Shown here in pieces: positions 11,573-21,527 of a DNA stretch of 64,000 nt. The translations under genes were made by a program, and so were the position numbers. The DNA is taken from positions 5,004,501 through 5,068,500 of the forward strand of contig NZ_AP021861.1 in the NCBI RefSeq assembly GCF_009177095.1. Direction: 5' to 3'. The notes beneath the pieces were generated by a model. It had not been told where the DNA came from. It searched no databases and saw nothing but the letters and a program-made list of their open reading frames with translations. The DNA comes from Lacipirellula parvula. GTDB taxonomy: Bacteria; Planctomycetota; Planctomycetia; Pirellulales; Lacipirellulaceae. Every line of letters begins with the position of its first letter. Position 1 is the first letter of the stretch.

Positions 11573-12541
11573 GTGCAAGCGTTGACGACGCTCTTGTTGG
11601 CGGTCCATTTGCTGGCGATGAATGTCGCGTCGACCGCGCCGCTTGCCGGGGCATGGTTGAGGCGGCGGAGCTCGCGGCTGCCGAATGATGAAGGGGAACG
11701 CCGCGAGCGCCTGGAACGCGGCGCGCAACGAGCCCTCGCCGCTTCTATCGGCGCCCTTGCAATCGGAGCCCTCGTCGGCGGGGCAATGCTCCTTGCGCCG
11801 AGCGCAGGCATGCGTGCAGCACTCGCGCGATTTCCTGAAAACACTTATTGGTTCGCCGGGGCTGAGATTCTGGTCTCGCTTGGCAGCCTCAGCGCCGCTT
11901 GGCGACTGACGCGCTGGCCCAAGATGACTTGGTTCCTCGCGATTTTTGCAACGAGCAACCTCGTCTACCACTTCCCGCCGCTGATGGGCGTCATCGGCGA
12001 ACTTGCAGCCAACGCCGATTGGACCGACGTGCAGGTCATCGATCGCGCCGCGCTGCTCAAGCTTTGGCAGCGGCCGGAGATCCTCTCGCTGTGGGCCCAC
12101 TTCGCCCTCGCATCGGTCGCCGTGGGTTGCACGGCGGTGCTCGCGCTCGCCGGCATTCGCCCCGTCAGCGACAGTGAAGCTGATGCGACTACTGGCGACG
12201 AAGACCTCACCACGCGACGATTGGCGGCCTGGGCTCTGGGCGCGACCTTGCTGCAGATCCCGGTCGGCATCTGGCTGCTGCTCGCCAGCGACGAAGCCGC
12301 GCAGCAGTCGATGATGGGCGAGAATTGGCTGGCCACCATCGGCCTGGCGGGGGGCGTGTGGGTCGCCCTCGGCGTGATGCAGTCGCTCGCCGCGCTCGCG
12401 TGGGGCGGCAGCGACCGCCGGCAAACCTACCGTGCGTGCGCGTTGTTAGTACTCACCGTGCTGCTGATGTCGATGACGCTACGAACCAGTCGCCAAACAG
12501 GCGAATCGCCTCCAAGTGAGCCGATCGCATCTCGGCCTTAA
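11573..12541 (+). CDS. Conserved-looking polytopic membrane protein, function unknown
   Basis: A 322-residue protein with about eight hydrophobic segments, including an N-terminal one (residues 1-25) and others near 55-75, 92-108, 118-140, 170-195, 222-245, 260-285 and 300-312. It contains few polar residues in the helices and no motif I can name; paired His and Trp residues are sparse. The start is the GTG at 11573, with GGAG 9 nt upstream; an ATG at 11618 is an alternative. It stands alone between the acnA terminator and a palindromic repeat. The general look (TM bundle, YHFPPLMG loop) could fit a quinone- or heme-linked membrane protein, but that is a guess. Confidence 0.7.
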   Translation: MQALTTLLLAVHLLAMNVASTAPLAGAWLRRRSSRLPNDEGERRERLERGAQRALAASIGALAIGALVGGAMLLAPSAGMRAALARFPENTYWFAGAEILVSLGSLSAAWRLTRWPKMTWFLAIFATSNLVYHFPPLMGVIGELAANADWTDVQVIDRAALLKLWQRPEILSLWAHFALASVAVGCTAVLALAGIRPVSDSEADATTGDEDLTTRRLAAWALGATLLQIPVGIWLLLASDEAAQQSMMGENWLATIGLAGGVWVALGVMQSLAALAWGGSDRRQTYRACALLVLTVLLMSMTLRTSRQTGESPPSEPIASRP

Positions 12542-12556
12542 TTGTTTTTCTGTCTG

Positions 12557-12659
12557 GCTCCCTCCCCTTGGCGGGGAGGGTTGGGGAGGGGGGATGATGC
12601 CTGGCGCCCGCTGCCGTCACCCCTCCCTAGCCCTCCCCCTCAAGGGGAGGGAACCTCAA
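12557..12659. repeat. Short palindromic element, family A copy 1
   Basis: G/C-rich arms (CTCCCTCCCCTTGGCGGGGA ... and TCCCCCTCAAGGGGAGGG) form an imperfect inverted repeat of about 100 bp. A second copy with the same order of blocks, including GGGAGGG-TGGGGAGGG on the left and CACCCCTCCCTA-CCCTCCCC on the right, ends GGGAACCTCA at 57512-57617. It sits between convergent genes and may also act as a terminator. Confidence 0.85.
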
Positions 12660-12669
12660 GAACATAATC

Positions 12670-15183
12670 TCATCGCACCCGCAACATCCCGCCCAGCGGC
12701 ACGCGTGACGCCCGTTCCGCTGGCGCCCACGCGGCAATCACAATCGTCAGCAACCCGGCGAAGAAGGCTCCGAACGTCAGCGATGGGTGGAACTGGAAGT
12801 CTATGATGCGCCCCGTCACGGAGTAGGTCGCCAAGTTGATGAGGTACGCGATGCCCATGCCGGTGATCACCGCTGGCGCCATCGCCATCACCGCGACGAT
12901 CAACGCCTGGGCGAAGATGATCTTCCGAATCTGGGCTCGCGTGGCGGCGACGACTCGCAACAGCCCGAACTCAAAGGTTTGCTCCAGCACGCTGATCATC
13001 AGCGTGTTGACCACGCCGAAGGTCGCCACCAACAACCCGAGCGCCACCAAGCCCCACAAGCCGGCGTCGACGCCCGCCATCATGCCCTCGATCTGAGTTT
13101 GCAATTCGGAGAACGACTGCAAAATCAGACCCTTGTCTTGCACGAGATCTAGAAGATCTCGCCGCACCGTTTCGATTTTCTCGCGGTCGGCTTTGACGAC
13201 GTACACGTCGACGCCGCCGATATCGAGTTGCTTCTCCGCCGTGCCGCGGTCCATGTAGACCGTCAGGCCGCCCGCTTGGTAGTCAGTGACGATCGCGGCA
13301 ATGCGGAACGGCTTGATTCCCTCGTCTGTTTCGAGCGGCAGCGAATCGCCGACGTTCAGGTTCGTACGTTGCGAAAGAACCGAACCGATGACGACTTCGC
13401 CGTCGGCCATTTGCTGGCGAATTTTCGATTCGTCGCCACGGACGACGTCGAACTGCTGCAACGAATCGTCGTCGAATCCGCGGACGATCAAGATGACGTT
13501 TTCATTTTTGGCCTTCGCACTAATGAGACGGATCGAGTCGATGCCTTCGACGCCGTCGACCTCCAGAATTTCGTCGCCTAGGCCGTCCGGCAAGTCGGCG
13601 GCCAAGCCGGTCGCCATGTCGGGCATCGTCGCGCGGATGAAAAAGTCGGCGATCAGCGTTTTGTTGTACCAGTCTTTCACGTCTTGGACGTTGTCGAGCA
13701 CTGTGCTGGCGAGGCCGATGGCCGCGCTCGCGGCGATGAACACGACGCCGACGGTGAGCGTCGTGCGCGAACGGTGGATCAACAGCTGCCGGCTCGCGAT
13801 GCGACCTTCAACGCGCATCCGCGGCGGCAGGATCGCGGCGACGGTGCGCGTAATCGTCGGTAGCGCGGCGGGTAAAATGAGCACCAATCCAACGAGGCCC
13901 AGCACGCCTGCGTAAACGGCGACGCTGCTGGGAAGGAACCCGGTGATGCTGAGCGCGAGCAAAACGCCGCAGACAAACACAGTGAAAAAGCCGAGGAAGA
14001 CTAACCAGCGCGACCCGCCTTCGATTTCATCCGGCAGCACGTCGCGGAGGGCGTCGAGCGGATTGAGCCGCGATGCCTTCAGCGCCGGCACAATAGCGCC
14101 TAGCAGCGACATGCCGACGCCGAACACAGCCGCCAGCAGGAACGGCTCCATATCAAGGTGGAGCGGGGGAAGCGTCGTTCCGTACATCGCTCCCATCGCC
14201 ATGCTGAGGTAACGCGCGATGAGCACGCCGATGACCGAACCGACGATCGTGCCGACGACGCCCATGACGAACGCTTCGCTCATTACCAGCGCCGCAATCT
14301 GGCCGCGCGCGCCGCCAATCGCTCGCAGGATGCCAAGTTGGCGGCGGCGTTGGGTGACGCTGATGAGGAAGGTGTTCGTGATGACGAACACGGCGACGAG
14401 CAGAATGAACGCCCGCGCCATAAACAGCGCCTGGTTGGTCGATAGAACCGTCGCTTTGGCCATTTCGCTGCGGCCCGTCGGCAGGCGCAACTCGGCGTTG
14501 TTTGGCAGGCGCGATTCAATCTCTTTCTTCACCAGCGCCTCGTCGGCGTCCTTGTCCAACACAATCTGAATCGTGTCGAGTTGCCCCTTAGCACGGAACC
14601 AGACCTGCCCGCCACGCAGGGGGATCAGCAGTCCGGCGCCTTGAGCCGACATCGTCGACGTATTCGACGCGAACAAGCCGACAATCTTCAGCGGAATCAT
14701 CCCGCTGCGGGTAAGGAGCCCGACCTCATCGCCAACTTTGACGCCGAGGCTCTCAGCGAGGAGCTTGCTCAATAGGGCCCCTTTGGAATCGGTCAGCGGC
14801 TTTCCGGCGACGATTTTGTACTCATGAACCTTCGCGTCTCGCTGCAAATCGATCGCCGCGGCGACGAGTTGGACGCGGTCTTTTTCCTTGACGATCATGA
14901 TCGCCGGCCGCTGCAGCCGCGGGGCGATCGCCTCGACTCCCCGAATGCCGGCGACGTCGGCCGCAACGGATGCCGGAATGGCCTGGCCGATCGGGGCGAC
15001 GATTTCCAGCGAAGCGCGACCTGCGAGCGATTGGAAGATTTCGTCGAACGCGGTTTGCGTAGAACGCGTCGTAAACGTCACCGCCACGAACGCCGCCACG
15101 CCAATGGCGACGCTCGCCATCGTGAGGATCGCGCGCCCAGGATGCTGACGGGCTTCACGCAGACCTAAGCGTTTGTAAATCAT
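12670..15183 (-). CDS. FtsX-type ABC transporter permease (YbbP-like)
   Basis: An 837-residue inner-membrane permease with two FtsX/MacB-type units. Each has a long periplasmic domain and a three-to-four-helix core, for example IAALVMSEAFVMGVVGTIVGSVIG and, in the second half, ALGLLVATFGVVNTLMISVLEQ. The N-terminal helix GRAILTMASVAIGVAAFVAVTF begins a MacB-like periplasmic core domain. The single polypeptide with two FtsX units matches the YbbP layout, and its ATPase partner lies immediately upstream. Such systems work on lipids, lipoproteins or envelope stress from the membrane. The ATG at 15183 (MIYKRLGLREA) is chosen over one at 15246. Confidence 0.92.
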   Translation of the reverse strand: MIYKRLGLREARQHPGRAILTMASVAIGVAAFVAVTFTTRSTQTAFDEIFQSLAGRASLEIVAPIGQAIPASVAADVAGIRGVEAIAPRLQRPAIMIVKEKDRVQLVAAAIDLQRDAKVHEYKIVAGKPLTDSKGALLSKLLAESLGVKVGDEVGLLTRSGMIPLKIVGLFASNTSTMSAQGAGLLIPLRGGQVWFRAKGQLDTIQIVLDKDADEALVKKEIESRLPNNAELRLPTGRSEMAKATVLSTNQALFMARAFILLVAVFVITNTFLISVTQRRRQLGILRAIGGARGQIAALVMSEAFVMGVVGTIVGSVIGVLIARYLSMAMGAMYGTTLPPLHLDMEPFLLAAVFGVGMSLLGAIVPALKASRLNPLDALRDVLPDEIEGGSRWLVFLGFFTVFVCGVLLALSITGFLPSSVAVYAGVLGLVGLVLILPAALPTITRTVAAILPPRMRVEGRIASRQLLIHRSRTTLTVGVVFIAASAAIGLASTVLDNVQDVKDWYNKTLIADFFIRATMPDMATGLAADLPDGLGDEILEVDGVEGIDSIRLISAKAKNENVILIVRGFDDDSLQQFDVVRGDESKIRQQMADGEVVIGSVLSQRTNLNVGDSLPLETDEGIKPFRIAAIVTDYQAGGLTVYMDRGTAEKQLDIGGVDVYVVKADREKIETVRRDLLDLVQDKGLILQSFSELQTQIEGMMAGVDAGLWGLVALGLLVATFGVVNTLMISVLEQTFEFGLLRVVAATRAQIRKIIFAQALIVAVMAMAPAVITGMGIAYLINLATYSVTGRIIDFQFHPSLTFGAFFAGLLTIVIAAWAPAERASRVPLGGMLRVR

Positions 15184-15275
15184 GGCGGGGCGAAACGCGG
15201 GAAGATGGGAGGGCGTATGGAAAAACAGGACGCAGGACGCTCCCAAACTGGAAGCGTCGGCGTCGGAGCTAACGT

Positions 15276-16094
15276 CTACTTACGGCGTTTCGTGGTCTTC
15301 TTTTTCGGCGTCTGCGGCGCGGGCTTCGAGCCCGTTTGCCCAATCGCCGATTTGGCGGCCGGCACCACCGACATCGGCGCCGGAACGGCGGCGATCGCGC
15401 TCGGGCGATAATCGCTGGCGATCAACCCGTCGCGCATCCGCAGCACGCGATCTGCCGCGGCGGCGATTTCATTGTCGTGCGTCACCATGACAACCGTCTG
15501 GCCATGTTCGCCGACGAGTTCGCGCAGTAGCTTCATCACCTGCTCGCCGCCAGTGGTGTCGAGGTTGCCGGTCGGCTCGTCGGCCAGCAGGATCGTTGGA
15601 TTAGTGACTAGCGCGCGAGCGACGGCGACGCGCTGCTGCTCGCCGCCAGACATCTGGCTCGGCAGATGATCAACCCGCTTGCCAAGGCCGACTTGTTCGA
15701 GTCCCACGCGGGCGCGTTCATGGGCCTCGCGCTGCGACACCCCGTCGAGTTCCAAAGGAAGGGCCGCGTTCTCCAATGCCGAGAGCGTCGGCATTAGGTT
15801 GAACGCTTGAAAGACGAACCCGATCTGCCGCCGGCGGAGGAGGGTCCGCTCGTAATCGCTGAGCGTAGCGACGTCGATGCCGCCGATCAGGACTTGGCCC
15901 GAGGTCGGCGTATCGATGGCGCCGAGCATGCTCAGCAAGCTGCTTTTACCGCATCCCGAGGGACCGACGATCGCCGTCAATTCGCCTGAGTGGATCGAGA
16001 CGGTCACTCCGCGAACGGCTTGGACCGCCGCTTCGCCCGAGGCGAACGACTTCTTGACCTGACGAGTTTCAGCGGCGGCAATGGCAGGCGGCAT
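15276..16094 (-). CDS. ABC transporter ATP-binding protein (YbbA/LolD/MacB type)
   Basis: A 272-residue nucleotide-binding subunit. All motifs are intact: Walker A GPSGCGKSS (44-52), Q-loop in FVFQAFNLMP, signature MSGGEQQRVAVARAL, Walker B ILLADEPTGNLD and the H-loop in MVTHD. The FNLMPTLSALENAALPL segment is typical of the LolD/MacB/YbbA group that drives FtsX-like permeases without moving substrate through a pore. A tail of about 45 residues after the fold is Ala/Pro-rich and ends KKKTTKRRK, which is unusual. The permease gene follows 92 bp downstream. Confidence 0.93.
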   Translation of the reverse strand: MPPAIAAAETRQVKKSFASGEAAVQAVRGVTVSIHSGELTAIVGPSGCGKSSLLSMLGAIDTPTSGQVLIGGIDVATLSDYERTLLRRRQIGFVFQAFNLMPTLSALENAALPLELDGVSQREAHERARVGLEQVGLGKRVDHLPSQMSGGEQQRVAVARALVTNPTILLADEPTGNLDTTGGEQVMKLLRELVGEHGQTVVMVTHDNEIAAAADRVLRMRDGLIASDYRPSAIAAVPAPMSVVPAAKSAIGQTGSKPAPQTPKKKTTKRRK

Positions 16095-16429
16095 GGTGGA
16101 TCCGAGGCGGAAAGTTGCGCGACGGCGGCAACAATCGAGCCGCACGCCAAGCCACTCAATTTAGCAAGGATCATGCCGGTTTAGCAGGGATGGAGCGGCT
16201 GGGTGGGATTGCCGTAAGGCATTGCGGGGCGTCCGACCGTGGAGATGTGCGCTCTGCGGGGTTTGGCGAAGGCTCTGTAGCGATGTTGCGGGACTCAGAG
16301 CGGCGCTGCGTCCGCTCCCGGCTTGCCGCAATCCACGGTGATAATGGCACGGAACCGGGGCTGGTGCGCCGTCCAAATATATCCCTGAAGGCGCACCACC
16401 CGGCTCCTGCACGGTAGCGATCGCCAACT
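16095..16429. other. Intergenic region, no gene seen
   Basis: No convincing coding frame. At 16361-16403 there is a GGTGCGCC / GGCGCACC hairpin with a 19-nt AT-rich loop, just past the stop of the DUF4189 gene on the minus strand; it lacks a clear T-run. The rest shows nothing. Confidence 0.6.
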
Positions 16430-17296
16430 TCAGTTGCCGGCCGGCAAGATCGGCCCCTCAGTCGTCGTCGAGACCGGTGCGGCGACTGGCTTCGCGGCGG
16501 TCTTTGCCTTCGGCTCGCCCGCGGCGTGGATCGCCAACGTGACTTGGCACTTCCCGTCGCTGCACAGCTTCTGGGCTTGTTCCAGCGCCGCCCGTTCGGC
16601 GATCTCACGCGTGGCGCCAGGAGCAAATCCAGCGACGCCGGGGCGCCCTTCGACGGTGGCAACGGCGACCCACTCGGGCCCCCACATATAGACCTTCGCG
16701 TCCTCTGAGGCGCACTCTTTCAGCGCGAGTTGATGGGCTTCTTTCTTCGATTTGGCGACTCCGGCCGTCGAACCAACTCGGCCCGTTTTGGGCGAGTAGG
16801 CGATCGCGGCGACGTACCCCGCCCGCCGTGCGGCAACGAGTTCAGGATCCCCGTCTCGCTTGAGCAATTGCCGCGGCCGCGCGCCGCTGCTGTGCGTACA
16901 CAAGGCGACGCTGCATGGAACGCCGTGCGCTCGCTTTGCACATTCATCGAGCGCCTTCTCCTGAGCTTCCTCGGCGGTTTTACCGCGGCCGAAGCCGGCG
17001 GCGCCGGTCAGCCCGTCGGCAGTGGCGATCGCCACCCATTGGTCTTGCGCCCACATCCAGACCTTGGCGTCGGGAGCGCCGCACGCACGGAGAGCGAGCG
17101 ACTTCGCGGCTTGCTCAGTGCGCGCCTGTCGAGCGGAGTGCCCGACCTTGCCCGTTTCTTGAGAGTAGGCGATCGCGGCGACGTACCCTGATTGCGCTTG
17201 CGCGGCTTGCGGGGCGATTGCCACGGAAGCGAGCAAACCGATTAACGAGAACGAGAGGGGCGCGACGAAACGCGCGCAGCGGCTAGCATGCGACAT
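16430..17296 (-). CDS. Secreted protein with two DUF4189-like repeats
   Basis: A 288-residue protein. Residues 1-35 form a signal peptide (SLIGLLASVAIAPQAAQAQS). Two homologous units follow, each starting GYVAAIAYS and including TGKVG or TGRVG, an ALRAC or ALKEC cysteine, and WVAIATADG or WVAVATVEG. This matches the DUF4189 type, a domain of unknown function in exported proteins. Each unit has a cysteine pair that could form a disulfide. A Pro/Ala/Lys-rich tail ends the protein. The ATG at 17296 (MSHASRC) is chosen because it sets up the signal peptide; an upstream start at 17401 gives a long odd leader. Confidence 0.82.
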   Translation of the reverse strand: MSHASRCARFVAPLSFSLIGLLASVAIAPQAAQAQSGYVAAIAYSQETGKVGHSARQARTEQAAKSLALRACGAPDAKVWMWAQDQWVAIATADGLTGAAGFGRGKTAEEAQEKALDECAKRAHGVPCSVALCTHSSGARPRQLLKRDGDPELVAARRAGYVAAIAYSPKTGRVGSTAGVAKSKKEAHQLALKECASEDAKVYMWGPEWVAVATVEGRPGVAGFAPGATREIAERAALEQAQKLCSDGKCQVTLAIHAAGEPKAKTAAKPVAAPVSTTTEGPILPAGN

Positions 17297-17578
17297 GAAG
17301 AATGCTCCACGGACGAGGAAAAGAGAGTCGGGAGACGGTCTGAAAAGGAGAAGAGAATGCCAGACGCCCGCTATGATAAGCCCGATAACGGTGGGGGGCA
17401 ATCAGCACCGCTCCGCGAAGGCATAGGCAGAAGACTGCCCCGCGAATCACGCGAATCTGCGCGAATGAAAGAACGGGGTTCAAGTCGAACGAATTTGCGA
17501 AAATTCGTTTGATTCGGGGCTAATTCAGCGATTTCTGCTGATGGGTGGCGTGGTGGAAACGCCCCCGCGAGACTATTC

Positions 17579-18046
17579 CTAGTCCGCGTTGGCCGCATCG
17601 GCCGCGGCCTCTTCGTGAGCTTCGTCGGCATGAGCGGCGGCGCCATGCCCCTCATCCGCGTGCCCTTCGTGGCCATGAGGGGCATGCACTGCGTTTTCCG
17701 ACAATGGGACCAACTCACGATAGGTCGGCAACGCCATGTCCGCCGGGGCGCGAGTCGGAAGCCACGAGCGAGTCAGATAGTCGGCCATCATCAGGCTCAG
17801 CATGATCGACAGCCAGATCAGTCCCGCGAACACCGCAATCCACGTGAGCCGCGGCGAGTTCAATACGTGCATGAAGATTAGCACGACGAGGATTGCCTTC
17901 GTGAAGGCAATCGTCAGCGCAACGACGAGGTTCCAATTCCCCAACGGCACGAACGCCACCGCCACCGTCGCCAGCAAGCCGACCATCAGCAAGGCGTAGA
18001 CGAGGAAGTAAGCGCCGAGGCCAGTATGTTCGTCTGCGTTGGACAT
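17579..18046 (-). CDS. ctaF: Cytochrome c oxidase subunit IV (prokaryotic type), His-rich tail
   Basis: A 155-residue protein with three hydrophobic helices (about residues 12-36, 43-63, 70-92), as in the small prokaryotic subunit IV that packs against subunits I and III. TKAILVVLIFMHV is the family signature region. The C-terminal 35 residues are rich in His, Ala and Glu (HGHEGHADEGHG). It is the last gene of the respiratory operon, 73 bp after ctaE. The ATG at 18046 (MSNADEHTG) fits the family length; longer versions begin in non-conserved sequence. Confidence 0.9.
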   Translation of the reverse strand: MSNADEHTGLGAYFLVYALLMVGLLATVAVAFVPLGNWNLVVALTIAFTKAILVVLIFMHVLNSPRLTWIAVFAGLIWLSIMLSLMMADYLTRSWLPTRAPADMALPTYRELVPLSENAVHAPHGHEGHADEGHGAAAHADEAHEEAAADAANAD

Positions 18047-18119
18047 GACACTGTGGGATAGGTCGGAGGTTAGTGGTCGAAGGCCAGGGCAATCGCTGGT
18101 TGCTGAATCTGAACGTTGC

Positions 18120-18821
18120 TCACAACGCCGGCGGCGAGGTAATCGCGCGATCGACCAAATACAGCAGCGGGAACAGGAAAATCCAAACCAAGTCGACGAA
18201 GTGCCAGTAGAGGCCAATCACTTCGACGGCCAACGAATTGCCGTCGCGGTATTCGTTGCGGAAGGCCGCCGGGATGTACAGCGCCATCAAGACGACGCCG
18301 ATGATCATGTGCAGCGCGTGGATGCCGGTCATGCCGAAGTAAAGGCCGAAGAAAATCTTCGTCGGCCCCGGATCTTCGCCCGCCCAGTCGAACGGCAGGT
18401 TAAGCAGCGGCGCCAAGTTGTGATGGAACTTGGTGTAGTACTCGAACATCTTGATGCCGAGGAACGCCGTGCCGAGCACGATCGTCGAGATCAACATCCA
18501 GCCGACCTTGCGGCTCTCGCCGGTATGGGCGTAGCGCACGCCGAGCGCGACCGTGAGGCTGCTCGTCAGCAGGATGAACGTGTTGAATGTTCCCAGGTAC
18601 GGATCAAGCGTGTTGCTCGCGTGAGCAAACGCCATCGGGTACTGCCACCGGTAGATCATGTAGACGGCGATCGCGCCGCCGAAGAACATGACTTCGGAGA
18701 CCAGGAACGCCCACATCCCCAGGACGCAGGCGTCGTACTGTTGATTCCAGTCGTCGAAGTGATGCGCGACGACCGGGCCTTTTTTAACCGTGGGCGTCGG
18801 CAGGGTTGCGGTGGTACTCAT
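18120..18821 (-). CDS. ctaE: Cytochrome c oxidase subunit III
   Basis: A 233-residue, five-to-seven-helix subunit III. Family features are [13 protein letters not shown], in which the Glu is the conserved membrane carboxylate, and [13 protein letters not shown] and [17 protein letters not shown] at the end. It binds next to subunit I and stabilises oxygen and proton delivery. The ATG at 18821 lies inside the end of ctaD, so the two genes overlap by 38 nt in different frames, implying translational coupling. Confidence 0.95.
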   Translation of the reverse strand: MSTTATLPTPTVKKGPVVAHHFDDWNQQYDACVLGMWAFLVSEVMFFGGAIAVYMIYRWQYPMAFAHASNTLDPYLGTFNTFILLTSSLTVALGVRYAHTGESRKVGWMLISTIVLGTAFLGIKMFEYYTKFHHNLAPLLNLPFDWAGEDPGPTKIFFGLYFGMTGIHALHMIIGVVLMALYIPAAFRNEYRDGNSLAVEVIGLYWHFVDLVWIFLFPLLYLVDRAITSPPAL

Positions 18822-20430
18822 ATGCCTCGAAATCGACGATGGGGGTTTCGGTGAAGTTCTCGGTCGGCGGAGGGGAGGGGGTCATCCACTCCAGACCAAC
18901 GGCGTTCCAAGGATTGGCCGAGGCCTTCTCGCCGTACTTCAGCGACCAAATCAGGTAGGTAATCGGGAACAGGTAGGCGATGCCGAGAATCGAGGCGCCG
19001 GCTGACGACATGACGTTCAGCACTTGAAAGCCTTCGTCGTAAACGTGGTACCGCCGCGGCATGCCGAGGTAGCCGAGGATGAACTGCGGGAAGAACGTCA
19101 GATTGAACCCGACGAACACCAGCACTGCCGAGAAGCGGGCCCAACCCTCAGGGTACATGCGGCCGGTCATCTTCGGCCACCAGTAGTGGATGCCGCCGAG
19201 GTAGGCCATCACCGTGCCGCCGACCATCACGTAGTGGAAGTGCGCGACGACAAAGTAGGTGTCGTGCACGTGGACGTCGACGCCGAGCGTGGCGAGGAAC
19301 AAACCGGTCAGACCGCCGATCGTGAACAGGCCCAAGAAGCCCAACGCATAGAGCAGCGGCGTGTGGAAGGTGATCTCGCCCCGCCACAGCGTGAGGGCCC
19401 AGTTGAAAACTTTGATCGCTGACGGAATCGCGATCAGCATGCTAAGGACCGAGAACACCATGCCGGCGTACAAGCTTTGGCCCGAGACGAACATGTGATG
19501 GCCCCAGACCAAGAAGCCGAGGACCGCGATCGCGAGGCTCGCGAACGCGACCAGCTTGTAGCCGAAGACGCGGTTCCGTGAGAACGCGGCAACCAGTTCG
19601 CTGATCACGCCCATCGCCGGCAGCACCATGATGTACACGGCCGGGTGGGAGTAGAACCAGAATAAGTGCTGGAACAACACCGGATCGCCGCCGAGGCGGG
19701 GGTCAAAAATGCCGATGCCGAGGCCGCGTTCCAGAGCGACGAGCAAGATCGTGATCGCCAGCACGGGCGTGCCGAGCACCATGATCAACGCCGTGGCGTA
19801 GTTGGCCCAGATGAACAGCGGCAGCCGGAACCAGGTCATGCCCGGGCAGCGCATCTTGTGGACGGTGACGATGAAATTCAGACCGGTGAGAATCGACGAG
19901 AAGCCGGTAATAAAAATACCGACTGCCGTAGCCATCACGTACGTGTTGCTGTAGGTACTGCTGTACGGCGTGTAGAAGGTCCAACCGGTGTCGACGCCGC
20001 CGGAGATGGTGACGTAGAGCGTGAAGCACCCGCCGATCATGAACAGGTACCAGCTCATCAAGTTGAGCTTGGGAAACGCCATATCGCGCGCGCCGATCAT
20101 GATCGGCACGAGGAAGTTCCCTAGTACGCCCGGAATGCCGGGGACCAGGAAGAAGAAGATCATGATGATGCCGTGCAGCGTGAAGAGCTTGTTGTAAGTC
20201 TCCGCTTCTACGAGATCGCCCTGCGGCGTCATCAGTTCCAGACGGAAGACGACAGCCGCCGCTCCGCCAAGGAGAAAGAAAAAGCTAATGCCGGCAAGGT
20301 ACAGCAAGCCAATCCGCTTGTGGTCGACGGTAAGCAACCACGAACGGACCGTCCACGCGGCATTGAGGTAGTTCTTCGGCTCGTGCTGAGGCAGCGCGGC
20401 GCCTGTTGTCGATGCGATCTCGCCGGTCAT
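18784..20430 (-). CDS. ctaD: Cytochrome c oxidase subunit I (A2-type heme-copper oxidase)
   Basis: A 548-residue, twelve-helix catalytic subunit with the low-spin heme and the heme-CuB centre that reduces oxygen. Heme and copper ligands are in [20 protein letters not shown], the HH of WGHHMFVSG and [14 protein letters not shown]. Helix VI reads YSHPAVY: the Tyr-Ser pair replaces the glutamate of HPEVY, the hallmark of the A2 subfamily known from Rhodothermus and Thermus caa3 enzymes. The cross-linked Tyr is present. The gene overlaps ctaC by 4 nt (ATGA) upstream and ctaE downstream. Confidence 0.97.
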   Translation of the reverse strand: MTGEIASTTGAALPQHEPKNYLNAAWTVRSWLLTVDHKRIGLLYLAGISFFFLLGGAAAVVFRLELMTPQGDLVEAETYNKLFTLHGIIMIFFFLVPGIPGVLGNFLVPIMIGARDMAFPKLNLMSWYLFMIGGCFTLYVTISGGVDTGWTFYTPYSSTYSNTYVMATAVGIFITGFSSILTGLNFIVTVHKMRCPGMTWFRLPLFIWANYATALIMVLGTPVLAITILLVALERGLGIGIFDPRLGGDPVLFQHLFWFYSHPAVYIMVLPAMGVISELVAAFSRNRVFGYKLVAFASLAIAVLGFLVWGHHMFVSGQSLYAGMVFSVLSMLIAIPSAIKVFNWALTLWRGEITFHTPLLYALGFLGLFTIGGLTGLFLATLGVDVHVHDTYFVVAHFHYVMVGGTVMAYLGGIHYWWPKMTGRMYPEGWARFSAVLVFVGFNLTFFPQFILGYLGMPRRYHVYDEGFQVLNVMSSAGASILGIAYLFPITYLIWSLKYGEKASANPWNAVGLEWMTPSPPPTENFTETPIVDFEAYEYHRNPADAHG

Positions 20431-21482
20431 GGCGTGTTACCTTCAGTCTCGTTAGCTGCGTTGTCTTGCGAGGCGGGAGCGGCTGGCTCCGCGACAGGAG
20501 TTGCGGGTTGGCCACCCGCAGCGGCCGCCGCCGACGACGTCGCGGCAGGCGCTCCCAGCGTTTTGATGTAAGCGATCAGGTGCATGACTCCCTCTTCGCT
20601 GATCTGGCCTTCATACGTCGGCATGATCTGCTGGTAGCCGGCCACCTGCTTTTGAGCGGGGCGGAGGATCGACTCGCGGATGTACGTTTCGTCGGCGGCG
20701 ACCGTCTGGCCGCCTGCGAGCGGCACACGGCTCTGGAACAAACCCTCAAGCGTCGGGCCGCGGGCGCCTTCTTCGTTCGCGGGGCGATGACAGGTGCCGC
20801 ACTGATACTGCTCGAACAACTTGCGGCCCGTTTCGGCCGGCGGTTCGTCGCTGGCAGCGTCGCCGCTCATCCAGCGAGCGAAGTCGTCGGGCGATTGAAC
20901 GATCACTCTGCCGATCATCCGGCTATGGTTCGTGCCGCAATACTCGGCACAGTACAGACGATACTCGCCCGGCTCGGTCGCTTCGAACCAAGTCGAGGTG
21001 TAGCGCCCCGGCAGCACGTCTTGCTTCGTCCGGAACGCCGGCACGAAGAAGCTGTGAATCACATCCTGGCTGACCATCGTCAGCTTCACCGGCTGGCCGG
21101 TCGGAATGTGGAGCGTGTCGATCTCGCGGCGGCCGTCGGCGTGCTGGAACTTCCACATCCACTGCTTGGCGACGACGGTGATCGGCATCGCATGTTCCGG
21201 AGCGCGGAACAGGAAGAAGCAAACCTTGGCGCCCCACAGGAAGATCCCCATCAAGATGGGGAACGAAATCGCCATCGCCATGAATTCGATCGTGTTGCCA
21301 TGGTCGACGTACTCGCGATTAACCTTGTTCGCGCGGCGATAGTGAATCGCCAAGTAGGTGATGAGCCCGGCGACAAACGCCGACAGCACGACCGACAGCA
21401 CGACGAGGAACAGGTAGAGCGCGTCGACCTGACCGGCGGCAGTGGAAGCGGCGTCGGGGAATATTTGGAATTCAGTATTCAT
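20427..21482 (-). CDS. ctaC: Cytochrome c oxidase subunit II fused to cytochrome c (caa3 type)
   Basis: A 351-residue protein. Two N-terminal helices (about 20-45 and 68-92) anchor a cupredoxin domain with the CuA ligands H143, C178, C182, H186 and M189 in [13 protein letters not shown] cytochrome c domain follows, with the heme site CGTCH at 228-232 and the probable axial Met at 287 (QQIMPTY). Electrons therefore enter through a covalently attached cytochrome c, as in caa3 oxidases. The last 40 residues are Ala/Pro-rich. It begins the oxidase part of the operon, after the SCO gene. Confidence 0.96.
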   Translation of the reverse strand: MNTEFQIFPDAASTAAGQVDALYLFLVVLSVVLSAFVAGLITYLAIHYRRANKVNREYVDHGNTIEFMAMAISFPILMGIFLWGAKVCFFLFRAPEHAMPITVVAKQWMWKFQHADGRREIDTLHIPTGQPVKLTMVSQDVIHSFFVPAFRTKQDVLPGRYTSTWFEATEPGEYRLYCAEYCGTNHSRMIGRVIVQSPDDFARWMSGDAASDEPPAETGRKLFEQYQCGTCHRPANEEGARGPTLEGLFQSRVPLAGGQTVAADETYIRESILRPAQKQVAGYQQIMPTYEGQISEEGVMHLIAYIKTLGAPAATSSAAAAAGGQPATPVAEPAAPASQDNAANETEGNTP

Positions 21483-21527
21483 TCCAGAATCCCCCCTCCG
21501 GAAGGAAGGGGTTAGCGTTTCCTGACG

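Noticed and set aside
12557-12659. Possible CRISPR-like repeat cluster
   Set aside because: The blocks form one inverted repeat, not evenly spaced direct repeats with spacers, and no cas gene is present.
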